NCBI RefSeq assembly: GCF_016907735.1
Contig: NZ_JAFBCP010000001.1
Span: 1,736,001 to 1,800,000, forward strand
Length of the DNA: 64,000 bases
Direction: 5' to 3'
From: Brevibacterium paucivorans
Lineage (GTDB): Bacteria; Actinomycetota; Actinomycetes; Actinomycetales; Brevibacteriaceae
A program made the position numbers and the translations under genes. Below, one piece after another: positions 39,084 through 49,500 of this stretch (position 1 is its first letter; each line of letters opens with the position of its first letter). The notes under the pieces are model-generated. The model was given only the letters and a program-made list of their open reading frames with translations. It did not search any database and had not been told where the DNA came from.

Positions 39084-40709
39084 TCACTTCGCCATTTGGG
39101 CGAAGAAATCCTTTGCAATCGGAACGGCTGACGTGGCGTTGCTATCTTCAACGAACAACGAAATCGCAAGATCGCCGTCATAGCCGGTGAACCACTGGCT
39201 CGCGGTGTCGTCCGTAAACGCCTCGCGCATGGTGTTCCGCACGTCCTTTACAGCCTGCGAGTCCAGGGGAGTGGCCGATTCGTTCGGGGCGTCCTCGGTG
39301 ACCAGAACGGGTGAAACCGTGTGTCCGGCAGCGATAGAGGCGGCTACAGTGGCCATATTTAGCGGGCTGGCCAGCACCTCACCCTGACCGCGTGACGCTT
39401 CCTGTCGCGCTTCGGGCGAGTCGATGAGAGGAACCTGCCCTTTGGCCGCGTCCAAACCATTTAATGAGGACGTAAATCCCAACGCCTTGGCTGAGTCAGC
39501 AAGCGTGTGCGAATCGAGCACGCCGTCCTTTGCCAGGGCGTACTCCGTCACACATGTGAACGTGGCCCCCGGTGCATACTGGCCATAGAGCGCACGGTTT
39601 GGTACAGCGCCGGCGGGGTCATGGTTGGCTACCGCGAGCACGTGCCCGTCGCTGGGTCGGATCGCAACGAGCGAAGCGGGTGAGTCAGATGAGCTCAGCA
39701 CGTCCTGCGCTACGTTTTGCGTGCGCACATCGAGTGTGGTGGTCACGTCCGAACCGGGTTCGCTCTGAATGGTGGTGAGTTCATGGGGAGGATCGAACTC
39801 CCCAGCGTCGGCAGGAATCCGTTCAACTGCAAACCCGCGGGTGCCACTGAGCTTCGAGTTGTACGCCCTTTGAATACCTGACTTCCCCACGGTATCGCCT
39901 TCACGCGTTCCGGTTAGTTTCTCAATGTCTTCTGCTGTCGCCGGGCCCACGGTTCCCAAGGTTTCTGTGGCAAAGTTTGCTTCGACCGTGATCGGTTGGC
40001 GTCCTTTCCTAAACACAACGCCAGGAATGGGCCGGAGAGTCTTTTCTAAACGGTTGTAGTCTTCCTGCCTGAGAGCCGAGACGTGCAGATACTGATCCTC
40101 AGGCGCGGATTCGACACGCTTTTCGAGTGCCTTCAACTCAAGGTCCAGAATCGACCGGAGCTCAGACACAAGTTTCTTAACGTCGGTGACCCGCCTTGGC
40201 TCAATCCCCACATTGACAACACGGGACTCCTGCATGAGCGCAATCCCGCCCGCACCTCGGATGGCACCGCGTGCAGCGACAAGTGACCGCACGCGCACCC
40301 GATCACCCAGGTTTAGACCGGGTGCAACCAGGGAATCTTCCGCAACGGGCTTCCACTTCAGTCCCACACGCTTCACCGTGATGCGCGTGCGGTATTTCCA
40401 CGGCGTGATCGGTTGGGCAAAATCCCACGTCCACAACAGTTGTGCGTGTGCCACATCGCCATCGCGGCGTGTGGAGTCAAACTGAATGCGCGGTGTTACG
40501 CCCAGGCCTTCGACCAAGCCCGCGGACTCGAGCGAATCACCCGGTGAGCGGTTCGCCCATTCGTGTGTGACCGTGCCCGACATGAGGTCCTCGATCGCAT
40601 TGTTGACCGCGGCGCGGGGCGTGTTGACAAACAGGGGGACCACAAGTGCCAAAGCAACTCCCACACACAGTCCAAGCGCTAAGGCGATACGAAACTGCCG
40701 TCGGTTCAT
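39084..40709 (-). CDS. Degenerate class B penicillin-binding protein
   Basis: 541 residues. N-terminal helix, NTF2-like N-terminal transpeptidase domain, PBP dimerisation domain and remains of a transpeptidase domain. Compared with actinobacterial class B PBPs the SxxK box is PGATFT (Ser to Ala, Lys to Thr), the segment that should hold SxN is largely missing, and KTGTA is replaced by TDDTASQ. Surrounding landmarks (NRALYGQYAPG, GQGEVLASPLNMA, WFTGYDG) survive. It should not acylate beta-lactams or cross-link peptidoglycan; a regulatory or structural role is possible. Convergent with ligA, four bases between stops. Confidence 0.85.
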   Translation of the reverse strand: MNRRQFRIALALGLCVGVALALVVPLFVNTPRAAVNNAIEDLMSGTVTHEWANRSPGDSLESAGLVEGLGVTPRIQFDSTRRDGDVAHAQLLWTWDFAQPITPWKYRTRITVKRVGLKWKPVAEDSLVAPGLNLGDRVRVRSLVAARGAIRGAGGIALMQESRVVNVGIEPRRVTDVKKLVSELRSILDLELKALEKRVESAPEDQYLHVSALRQEDYNRLEKTLRPIPGVVFRKGRQPITVEANFATETLGTVGPATAEDIEKLTGTREGDTVGKSGIQRAYNSKLSGTRGFAVERIPADAGEFDPPHELTTIQSEPGSDVTTTLDVRTQNVAQDVLSSSDSPASLVAIRPSDGHVLAVANHDPAGAVPNRALYGQYAPGATFTCVTEYALAKDGVLDSHTLADSAKALGFTSSLNGLDAAKGQVPLIDSPEARQEASRGQGEVLASPLNMATVAASIAAGHTVSPVLVTEDAPNESATPLDSQAVKDVRNTMREAFTDDTASQWFTGYDGDLAISLFVEDSNATSAVPIAKDFFAQMAK

Positions 40710-40817
40710 CGTGTGCTCATGTGTTCTGGTCCCGGTACATGGGCACTATCCTAGTTGAGGCGCACACTGCGCTAGACCTGTGAAGAACCGACCGGCGACA
40801 AGGGTAGAAGCAACCAC

Positions 40818-41597
40818 ATGACCCACCAACGCTTTGCGCGACTCAAACTCATCCTGGGCGATGAAGGCCTGGAAAAACTCGCAGGTGCCACCGTGATGGT
40901 GACGGGACTCGGGGGAGTGGGGTCCAGCTGCGCGGAGGCCCTAGCGCGAGGCGGAGTTGGGACCCTCATTCTTATTGACCGCGATGTCATTGAGGAAAGC
41001 AACATCAACCGGCAAGCCCTGGCATTCGTGTCCACGGTAGGGAAAGTCAAAGCTCAGGTCATGGAAGCGATGGTCGCTGACATCAACCCGGACTGCACCA
41101 CCTACGCCCGCAACGTGTCCCTCAACCGGGAAAACCTGAGTGAGGTTTTCGCTGAGCTGCCTCGCCCGGATTATGTCATCGACTGTATTGACGACGTCAC
41201 CGGGAAGATCGAAATCGCGCAGTGGTGCGCAGAAAACCGTATCCACTTGGTGTCCTCAATGGGTGGCGGAAACAAACTGGACCCGTCGTACCTGAAGTTC
41301 GCAAAAGTTAACAAGACCCAGTACTGCCCGCTGGCAAAAGTGATCCGCCAAGTGTGCATTCGTCGCCGGATCCGCGGGCTGGAAGTTCTGTACTCGTCAG
41401 AAGTGCCCGTCCACATTGAGGACAAAGGCAGCGGCACCAAGGCTGAAACCGTGGGCACCATGAGTTACTTCCCGCCCATCATGGGGCAAATGTTGGCAGG
41501 GAAAGTGATCCGCCGGCTGGTTGGCCTCGAAGAAACCCCGCTCGCCCCGCGCATCGGCGGACCGGCAGATGCCAGCCAACCGCCAACGGAGTCATGA
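40818..41597 (+). CDS. tcdA: tRNA threonylcarbamoyladenosine dehydratase
   Basis: 259-residue E1-like (ThiF/MoeB) protein that cyclises t6A37 of ANN-decoding tRNAs to ct6A in an ATP-dependent reaction. ATP-binding GLGGVGSSCAEAL near residue 30, the Asp-Arg DRDVIEESNINRQ, and SSMGGGNKLDP are typical TcdA/CsdL sequence. The partner sulfur system is the nearby cysteine desulfurase. ATGA overlap with the following TatD gene. TcdA rather than MoeB because no C-terminal rhodanese domain is present. Confidence 0.9.
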   Translation: MTHQRFARLKLILGDEGLEKLAGATVMVTGLGGVGSSCAEALARGGVGTLILIDRDVIEESNINRQALAFVSTVGKVKAQVMEAMVADINPDCTTYARNVSLNRENLSEVFAELPRPDYVIDCIDDVTGKIEIAQWCAENRIHLVSSMGGGNKLDPSYLKFAKVNKTQYCPLAKVIRQVCIRRRIRGLEVLYSSEVPVHIEDKGSGTKAETVGTMSYFPPIMGQMLAGKVIRRLVGLEETPLAPRIGGPADASQPPTES

Positions 41598-42418
41598 CCA
41601 CCCTGCTCGACACCCACTACCACTACGACTTCCTCCCGCCCCAAGCACGGACCGTGTTCCTGAATGAAATTGCCGAGGCGGGCGTGGAGGTCGTGGCGCA
41701 GACGCTCACCCCGTCTGGCTTTCTCGCGCTTGAGTCGGAAGAGAAACGCAGGGTCGAAGCCAGTAGTTCCGGTAGCCCCAGTAGCCCGCGGTTGTCCGTG
41801 GGTTTTCACCCGTGGAATATCGGGCGGGACTACCAACGCGAACTGGACATTTTTGCCCATGCGCTCACGCGGACCCGGTTTGTGGGGGAAGTGGGGTTGG
41901 ATTATTTTCCGCGTCGCCTTCAGCAGGTGCCGGCTGAAACCCAGGCCGAGGTGTTCCGCAGTATTCTGGACATCCTCAGCTCCCAACGGACGGACGGCCC
42001 GTACGTCTTATCGATCCACGCTGTCCGCAGCGCGAGCCAGGTGTGTGACGCGCTGGAGGCGACGGACACCTCGGGCATGGTGCCCATCTTCCACCGCTTT
42101 GGCGGCTCCAGCGACGAACTCACCCGCCTCATTAAGCAAGGCTGCTACATTTCCGTCAATCCGGCGATGCTCGCCACTAAACGCGGACGCACCTACGTCA
42201 CACAAGTGCCATTAGACAGACTGCTGTTAGAAACCGACTTGCCGGAGAGCAACGAACGCGGCGACCTCGGGAAGACCCACGCACGCGAACTCATCGAAAC
42301 GCTGAACGCGACGGTGAACAGGCTCGCCACCCTGCGCCACCAGGACCCGGACGAACTCGCCGCCAGCATCATGCGCACTGCTCAACAGCTGTACGGCGCA
42401 TGCCCCGCGGGCAGTTAG
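41594..42418 (+). CDS. TatD family metal-dependent hydrolase
   Basis: 274-residue TIM-barrel deoxyribonuclease-like enzyme. DTHYHYD is the N-terminal metal HxH motif, GEVGLDYF a bridging glutamate, SIHAVRSA the third histidine, FHRFGGS the next, and ETDLPESN the final aspartate. The family includes 3'-5' DNases and D-aminoacyl-tRNA deacylase-type enzymes. Starts inside the tcdA stop (ATGA), so translation is coupled. A variant Ser/Ser/Gly-rich loop at residues 58-66. Confidence 0.87.
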   Translation: MTTLLDTHYHYDFLPPQARTVFLNEIAEAGVEVVAQTLTPSGFLALESEEKRRVEASSSGSPSSPRLSVGFHPWNIGRDYQRELDIFAHALTRTRFVGEVGLDYFPRRLQQVPAETQAEVFRSILDILSSQRTDGPYVLSIHAVRSASQVCDALEATDTSGMVPIFHRFGGSSDELTRLIKQGCYISVNPAMLATKRGRTYVTQVPLDRLLLETDLPESNERGDLGKTHARELIETLNATVNRLATLRHQDPDELAASIMRTAQQLYGACPAGS

Positions 42419-42465
42419 TACTACACTGAGCAACGAAGTTGATGCACACAGACGAAGGGGTGACG

Positions 42466-42771
42466 ATGTCGGAGAAATCCGCAATCACACTCGAACAGGT
42501 TGAACACCTGGGCAACCTGGCACGAATCGCAATGAGCCAGGAAGAACTCGAACAAGTTTCCAGTGATTTGGGACAGATCCTTTCAAGCGTGGCAAAGGTG
42601 TCGGAAGTGGCAACAGACGACATTCCAGCCACCAGTCACCCCATTCCTCTCACCAACGTCATGCGCCCTGACACCGTGGCCGACCAGCTCACAGCAGAGC
42701 AGGCTCTGTCCGGTGCGCCGGCGGACGAAGACAACAAGTTCCTGGTTCCGCAGATCTTGGGGGAGGACTAA
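42466..42771 (+). CDS. gatC: Aspartyl/glutamyl-tRNA amidotransferase subunit C
   Basis: 101 residues, the helical belt that joins GatA and GatB. VEHLGNLARIAMSQEELE and the C-terminal MRPDTVAD...LVPQIL are the family landmarks. The ATG at 42466 is chosen because GAAGGGG precedes it; an in-frame ATG at 42439 would add nine residues and lacks a site. gatA follows after three bases. Confidence 0.95.
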   Translation: MSEKSAITLEQVEHLGNLARIAMSQEELEQVSSDLGQILSSVAKVSEVATDDIPATSHPIPLTNVMRPDTVADQLTAEQALSGAPADEDNKFLVPQILGED

Positions 42772-42774
42772 ACA

Positions 42775-44277
42775 ATGACTGACCTGACCCGCAAGACCGC
42801 GACGGAACTGGCACAGGGCCTGCGCGCAGGCGACTTCACCTCCACCGAGGTCACGCGCGCGCACCTGGACCGCATCGAATCGGTTGAACCCACCATCAAC
42901 GCGTTCATCACCACAACAGCTGACGCGGCTTTGGCGACAGCCGCTGACGTTGACCGCAAGCGTGCGGCAGGGGAGACCCTGCACCCGTTCGCCGGTGTGC
43001 CTGTTGCGCTCAAAGACCTGGTGGTGACCCAAGGGATCCGCACCACCGCCGCATCCAAGATGCTGGAAAACTGGGTGCCACCCTATGACGCCACCGTGTA
43101 CCAGAAGGTGCAGGAAGCTGGGCTTCCGCTGCTGGGTAAGACCAACCTCGACGAATTCGCCATGGGTGCCACAACGGAACACTCGGCATTTGGCAACACC
43201 ACGAACCCGTGGGACACCACACGCACACCGGGCGGGTCCTCGGGAGGTGCGGCCGCCTCGGTCGCGGCATTTGAAGCCCCGCTGTCGGTAGGAACCGACA
43301 CGGGTGGGTCTATCCGTCAGCCGGCAGCGTTCAACGGCCTGGTGGGAGTCAAGCCCACGTACGGTTCGGTTTCCCGGTACGGGATTATCGCCATGGCCAG
43401 CTCGCTTGACCAGGTGGGCCCGTTGGCTCGCACGGTCGAAGACGCTGCTGCCTTGCACCAGATCCTGGCTGGGCACGACCGCCACGACTCCACATCGCTC
43501 ACCGACGAAGTCCCCGACTTCACCGCAGCCGCTCACGCGGGCGCACAAGAAGGGCTCAAGGGCAAGAAGCTGGGTGTTATCCGCCAGCTTCAGGGCGAAG
43601 GTTGGGACGCCGGTGTGATCGCGCGGTTCAACGAAGCGCTCGAACTGGCGCAGAAGGCCGGGGCGGAAATCGTTGAGGTGGACATTCCGTCCATCGGGTA
43701 CGCGGTTGAGGCGTACTACCTCATCATGCCGTCCGAGGTGTCATCGAACTTGGCGCGTTATGACGGTATGCGTTATGGGTTGCGGGTTGAACCGTCGGAA
43801 GGTCCGGTCACCGCTGAAACCGTGATGGCAGCCACGCGTGCAGCCGGGTTCGGTAAGGAAGTGAAGCGTCGTATTCTCTTGGGAACCTACGCGCTGTCCG
43901 CCGGGTACTACGACGCGTACTATGGTTCGGCGCAGAAGGTGCGCACGCTGGTGCAGCGCGACTTCGCGGCCGCGTTCGACAAGGTCGACGTGCTCGTTTC
44001 GCCCACCGCGCCCACCACAGCGTTGCCGTTTGGAACCGAAAACGACGCCGACCCCATGGCCCTCTACATGGGTGACATCTCCACAATCCCAGCAAACCTC
44101 GCCGGAATCCCGGGCATGAGCCTGCCTTCGGGTCTGTCTGACGGCCTACCTACCGGGCTGCAACTGCTTGCACCTGCCCGTGAAGACGCTCGCCTGTACA
44201 CAGTCGGAGGGGCGTTCGAAGCGGAACTCAACGGACACCTCGGCGGCCCTATCCTGGACCAGATTCCTCAGCTCTAA
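42775..44277 (+). CDS. gatA: Aspartyl/glutamyl-tRNA amidotransferase subunit A
   Basis: 500-residue amidase that releases ammonia from glutamine for transamidation of Glu-tRNA(Gln) or Asp-tRNA(Asn). The Ser-cisSer-Lys triad is K80 (ALKDL), S155 (GGSSGG) and S179 ([12 protein letters not shown]). Transfers ammonia through a tunnel to GatB. Middle gene of gatCAB. Confidence 0.97.
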   Translation: MTDLTRKTATELAQGLRAGDFTSTEVTRAHLDRIESVEPTINAFITTTADAALATAADVDRKRAAGETLHPFAGVPVALKDLVVTQGIRTTAASKMLENWVPPYDATVYQKVQEAGLPLLGKTNLDEFAMGATTEHSAFGNTTNPWDTTRTPGGSSGGAAASVAAFEAPLSVGTDTGGSIRQPAAFNGLVGVKPTYGSVSRYGIIAMASSLDQVGPLARTVEDAAALHQILAGHDRHDSTSLTDEVPDFTAAAHAGAQEGLKGKKLGVIRQLQGEGWDAGVIARFNEALELAQKAGAEIVEVDIPSIGYAVEAYYLIMPSEVSSNLARYDGMRYGLRVEPSEGPVTAETVMAATRAAGFGKEVKRRILLGTYALSAGYYDAYYGSAQKVRTLVQRDFAAAFDKVDVLVSPTAPTTALPFGTENDADPMALYMGDISTIPANLAGIPGMSLPSGLSDGLPTGLQLLAPAREDARLYTVGGAFEAELNGHLGGPILDQIPQL

Positions 44278-44286
44278 GGACACGAA

Positions 44287-45765
44287 TTGAAGTACGAAGA
44301 CGCAATTAAGAAGTACGACCCAGTTCTTGGAATCGAAGTCCACGTGGAACTGGGAACCGTGACAAAAATGTTTGACGCTGCCCCCAACACGTTTGGTGGC
44401 GGGCCCAACGAGAACACCACGCCGGTGTCGCTCGGTTTGCCGGGTGCGTTGCCGGTGGTGAACGAGACGGGTGTGGAGTACGCGATTAAGATCGGGCTGG
44501 CGCTGGGGTGCCAGATCGCTGAAACGTGCCGGTTTGCGCGCAAGAACTACTTCTACCCTGACCTGGCGAAGAACTTCCAGACCTCGCAATATGACGAGCC
44601 GATCGCATTTGACGGCGCGTTGGAAGTCGAGCTGGAAGACGGTCAGCTGGTGACGGTTGACATTGAGCGCGCGCACATGGAAGAAGATGCGGGGAAGAAC
44701 ACGCACGTGGGTGGGTCTTCAGGGCGCATCCAGGGTGCGGACTACTCGCTCGTGGACTACAACCGTGCTGGGGTTCCCCTGGTTGAGATCGTGACCCGGC
44801 CCATTACGGGTACGGGGGAGCGGGCGCCCGAGGTTGCAGCCGCGTATGTGCGCACGTTGCGGGACATCTTCAAGGCGTTGGGTGTTTCGGAAGCGCGCAT
44901 GGAGCAAGGAAATGTGCGTGCCGACATCAACGTGTCGTTGCGTGAAAACCCGAACGCGCCGTTGGGCACCCGGACCGAGACGAAGAACGTGAATTCGTTC
45001 AGGTCGATTGAGCGGGCCGTGAAGTTTGAGATCGCACGCCAAGCCACCATCTTGGAGGCAGGGGAGAAAGTGCTGCAGGAGACTCGGCACTTCCACGAAG
45101 ACACGGGTGAAACGTCGTCTGGTCGTGTGAAATCTGACGCTGACGACTACCGTTACTTCCCTGAACCTGATTTGGTGCCTGTCTCACCTGCCCGTGAGTG
45201 GGTTGAGCAGTTGCGTGAAGAGTTGCCGGAGCTGCCGGCTGCTAAGCGCCGCCGCCTCATTGGTGAGTGGGGATTCAGCGACCTGGAGATGCGTGACGTT
45301 GTCAACGCTGGTCTGCTTGAAGCGATTGAAGACACGGTGGCGGCAGGCGCTAAGCCCGGGGACGCCCGTAAGTGGTGGATGGGTGAGATTGCGCGCCAGG
45401 CGAAGGCTTCCGAGTCCGATGCTACGGAACTGGTGACGCCGGAACAGGTGGCAGAGCTTGCCGATCTGGTGAAGCAGGGCAAGCTCAATGACAAGCTGGC
45501 GCGCAAAGTGCTGGAAGGCGTGATTGCCGGTGAAGGTAACCCAGCTGCTGTGATGGAAGCGCGCGGACTGGAGATCGTGGAAGACGATGGAGCGTTGGAA
45601 GCTGCCGTTGATCAGGCGATCGCTGACAACCCTGATGTGGTTGAGAAGATCAAGGGTGGCAAGATGCAGGCGATTGGTGCGCTCATGGGGCCCATCATGA
45701 AGGCCACACGTGGCCAAGCCGATGCAGGTAAAGCACGCGAGATGATCATGTCTAAGATTCAATGA
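44287..45765 (+). CDS. gatB: Aspartyl/glutamyl-tRNA amidotransferase subunit B
   Basis: 492-residue kinase/transamidase subunit: HVELGT near residue 20, the ATP/tRNA cradle with [45 protein letters not shown], and the C-terminal helical/YqeY domain binding tRNA. The start is TTG at 44287, supported by AAGGACACG upstream. Ends with a strong terminator, closing gatCAB. Confidence 0.97.
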   Translation: MKYEDAIKKYDPVLGIEVHVELGTVTKMFDAAPNTFGGGPNENTTPVSLGLPGALPVVNETGVEYAIKIGLALGCQIAETCRFARKNYFYPDLAKNFQTSQYDEPIAFDGALEVELEDGQLVTVDIERAHMEEDAGKNTHVGGSSGRIQGADYSLVDYNRAGVPLVEIVTRPITGTGERAPEVAAAYVRTLRDIFKALGVSEARMEQGNVRADINVSLRENPNAPLGTRTETKNVNSFRSIERAVKFEIARQATILEAGEKVLQETRHFHEDTGETSSGRVKSDADDYRYFPEPDLVPVSPAREWVEQLREELPELPAAKRRRLIGEWGFSDLEMRDVVNAGLLEAIEDTVAAGAKPGDARKWWMGEIARQAKASESDATELVTPEQVAELADLVKQGKLNDKLARKVLEGVIAGEGNPAAVMEARGLEIVEDDGALEAAVDQAIADNPDVVEKIKGGKMQAIGALMGPIMKATRGQADAGKAREMIMSKIQ

Positions 45766-45773
45766 CGAACGTT

Positions 45774-45803
45774 ATGCCCCGCCCCAGTGGCGGGGCATTT
45801 TTC
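45774..45803 (+). terminator. Terminator of gatCAB
   Basis: Perfect 10-bp stem atgccccgcc/ggcggggcat, five-base loop, then TTTTT. Confidence 0.93.
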
Positions 45804-46037
45804 GTTGTGAAAACGGTGAGTGCGGCGAGTGAAAACCGTCACCAGATAGGTTCGCGGGGCCCGTGTTTGCGGTGTTCTTTGTGCAGTGTGTTACCGGGGG
45901 GGGTATAGAGGCCTAGCCGAATGTGTGAAACAATTGTGGCGCTTAATGAAGTGTGTGCATTGCATGAATGCCACCTCAACGGGCAATGATCGAACGTCCC
46001 ATTGGTGTTGTTCAAACTTTCTAGGAAGGACTGAGGG

Positions 46038-46571
46038 ATGGACTCCTCGAACAACAGATCAACGTGGAAGCGGTTAACGCGCTCGCGTATTGCCGGCTTG
46101 ACGGCTATAGCACTTGCTGTTGGAACGTTCGGGGTTGTCCCCTGCCTGATGACCGATGACCATGCTTCCGTTGCCGCGGAGTACAAAGGTGGTCTCCGCG
46201 GAGCAGATGGCACGGGCGCTATTGAGAAGGACGCTCAGAAGGCGTCTGACCTCCCGGCAGGCACGTGTCTTGTTTCGAGTGGTGATTCTAGTGGATCCCA
46301 GGCGGGTTTTAGTTGGCAAAACCTGGAACCGAGCGCTACCAGCCCATCCAAAACTACGTGGGGCGTGAGCCTCGCATTTGATAACTCGCAGGACCGCACA
46401 TTCGCGGACTGGAGCTTTAGTAACTCGGCAAACCTTGGCACCGTCTTGAACACTGGCACCGTTCCCTCGATGGGTGTCGGTACGGCTTTCCTGTCAACCC
46501 GCCTCTTTCGGTTACTCACAAAGCCGACGAAAGCATTAAAATTGATGGGTCTCGTAGTCAGAGGAATCTGA
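46038..46571 (+). CDS. N-terminal part of giant LPXTG surface protein (frameshifted)
   Basis: 177-codon frame with a long signal peptide (basic N-terminus RLTRSRIAGLTAIALAVGTFGVV) and the start of an exported domain ending WSFSNSANLGTVLNTGTVPSMGVGTAF. The sequence that should follow, PVNPPLSVTHKADESIKIDG, is read in another frame from about 46490, so this frame stops 80 bases later after a nonsense tail. GGAAGGACTGAGGG precedes the ATG. Taken with the next entry it is one gene with one base missing near the ttcc at 46488-46491. Confidence 0.8.
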   Translation: MDSSNNRSTWKRLTRSRIAGLTAIALAVGTFGVVPCLMTDDHASVAAEYKGGLRGADGTGAIEKDAQKASDLPAGTCLVSSGDSSGSQAGFSWQNLEPSATSPSKTTWGVSLAFDNSQDRTFADWSFSNSANLGTVLNTGTVPSMGVGTAFLSTRLFRLLTKPTKALKLMGLVVRGI

Positions 46572-46585
46572 ATCTCTTCGCCAAC

Positions 46586-49500
46586 ATGACCGACGCTGAG
46601 GTCAAGCAGTATGCAGAAGCCGATAAAAATAGCCCGGTGCGCTACGCCTGGAAGGGTGAATACTCCAAGGACGTTACAACCCAGAGCCTTCGGGCTACTG
46701 AGGGAGGTAGTACTCAGTTTCAGGCCTACGTGAACCCGTGGCCAAGCGAAAACATCCAGTGCGCTCCCATCACGGTGTCGTGGGAGGACTTCGAAAAGCA
46801 TGTGATCGTCGAAGGTGAAGAAACCAAGGTCGGCCACATCAATATCCCGGGCCTTTGGAACGGTGAGGCAGGCGATTCGCTCGATCGTATGGTCGTTGAG
46901 GCCTACGACGGTGAGCACAAGTTTATTGGTACCTCGAACACGCGGGCCTCTGGTGGGGAACAGCGACTTCGTGTCGATGAAAACGGTGACATTTACTTCA
47001 AATGGCCAAACTACCGTGGTACGGACCTGGCGACTGATAAGAACGTAAGTTTCTCGGTGCTCGCACTGCCACGTACTGTGGATCAACTCAAAGCTGCAGT
47101 CGAGCACGAAAACGGTGGTTTCGGCTTTGTGTCTGAAAGCTCCAATGCGCTTGACCGTTACAACAAGCCAAACGTCATCGACTCGAAGTCGTTCTCCCTG
47201 GACGACACGGACTACCACTCCCCGAAGTACGACAAGACCGAAGCCAAGATCATCTCTGGTGTGGAGAGCAAAACGGGTCCGCTTGCGACCGAACCACAGA
47301 AGGTGACCTTCAAGCAGGTCCCGGACCTGATCAAGGACCTGGCCAAGAAAAAGGGTGACGGTGGCTTCGAGGCGAAGGTCGAGCTCGACGAGACTTATGT
47401 CTACGAGGGCTGGACTGTCGAGATGGACGATGACCACAATGTGACCGTCACGGCGCCAGAGAACCCGCGCCCAGGCACTTTTGCCCGCCCGAAAATCACA
47501 GTGGAGTACTCGAACGGATCAACTGACGTACTCGACCTACTCGTCGTCGTTGATCCGAACAACACGCAGGTCACTGACCTGGTGCGCCCAGGCCTTTCGA
47601 AGGGAAAGCTCAACGAAAACATCACCGCCCAGGTTGGCCTTAAGCCCATCATGAAGGGCCACAAGGCGGTCAACCCGGCAAAGTACGAAATTGACCCCGC
47701 CACTGTGCCCGACGGCTGGACCGTGACAGTCGATAACACCGGCAAGGTCACCGCGAAGGCTGACGACACGGTCGCACCGGGTACTGTCATCACCCCGAAG
47801 GTGAAGGCCACCTACCCGGACCAGACGACCGATGAGATCGAGGTCGAGTTCCAAGCCATCGTGGACATCAAGATCCCGACCTACGACACGGTGACCAACA
47901 AACCCAACGCACGCGTAAGCCTCAGGCCCACGATCCCCGAGCGTGGCTTGAGCGGCAACACAACCGACGAAGCCCCCAAGCGCTACACCTTCGAAGACGG
48001 CAAGACCGAGATGACGGTCACCGACGACAGTGGTACGTGGAACGTCAAAATCGACGAGAGCACCGGTGAGATCACCACGACTATCCCCAAGACTGCACCT
48101 GAGGGTTACATCCTGAATGTGCCGGTGCTCGCCCACTACGACAACGCTGACAAGCCGCAGCCGGTGAAGGGCACCGTCGTCGTACTGAAGGGCGATGTTG
48201 CACCGAAGTACGATATTCAGGTCACCGGTCCGAACCAAGCCGTGAACCACAACGTTACCGACGCTCCGAAGGGCTCGAAGTTTTCGTTCGGCAAGAACGA
48301 AGACGGCTCTCCCATCACTGAGCAGGACGTAGACGGATGGAAGTACAAGATCGATCCGAACACCGGTGTCGTTACCTCCACCCCACCGGCAGACGCCAAG
48401 CCTGGTGACAAGAAGACCGTTACTGTGACGGTAGAAACGCCAAATGGTGAGCGTCCCGAGGTGCCCGTCACCACCGTGGTGAAGCTGTCGAACAACTGGG
48501 AAGCAGATCCGACATACCCTGAAGAGACGGTCTACCCGGGCGACACCGCAACATTGCCGGTGACGATCGATAAGCCGGACAACGTCAACGTAGCAAAGGA
48601 TAACCCCTACAAGCTGGGCAAGATTCCTGCTGGCTGGAACGTCACTATTGACGACAATGGCCAGGTCACCGCAACCGCACCAGCAGATGCCAAGCCGGGT
48701 ACGCAGGTCCAAGTCACTGTCACGGTGACCTATGAAGACGGTTCCACGGACACGGCCAAAGCGGTTGTGAACGTCGTCGATGTGCCTAAGCGCGAGGTGC
48801 CCTTCGACGTCGAGTACAAGTACGACGAAACCATCCCTGCCGGTGAGTACCGGGTCCAGACCGAAGGCAAGCCGGGCGAGGAGAAGCAGAACAAGGACGG
48901 CAGCTGGGAACGCACCAAGGAGCCTGTCAACGAGGTTGTGCTCGTCGGCAAGAAGCCTGCCAAGAGCGCCAAGGAAGTCACATGGAAGGTTCCTATTCCG
49001 TACCCAACCGAGGTTCGCGAGAACCCGGACCTGAAGCCTGGTGAAACCAGGGTTGTTCAGGAAGGTGAGAACGGCGAGAAGACCTATACCGCTAAGTTCA
49101 CTGCTGAGGGTGACAAGGCTGAGGTAGTAGAGGAAGAGACCACCAAGGAACCCGTCACTCGCATCGTTGAGTACGGTCCGCGCCTGGGCGCTGATGAGCT
49201 GGTGACCAAGACTGAAAAGCCGATTCCGTTCGAGACCGAGGTTGAGTTTGATCCCAACCTGCCGGCCGGTGAGAAGGTTGTCGACCAGAAGGGTGAACTT
49301 GGTACCGAGGTTGAGACCTCTACTCAGAAACTCGTCGACGGCGAGCCTTCGGGCGACCCGGAAGTCACGACTGAGCGCACCAAGGAACCAACAACGGAGA
49401 AGATCCGTGTTGGTACCAAGACTGAAGGCACTCACACCACCTCGTACGAAAAGGACGTGCCGTTCGAAACCGAGATCATCTTCGACGAGAACCTGGAAGC

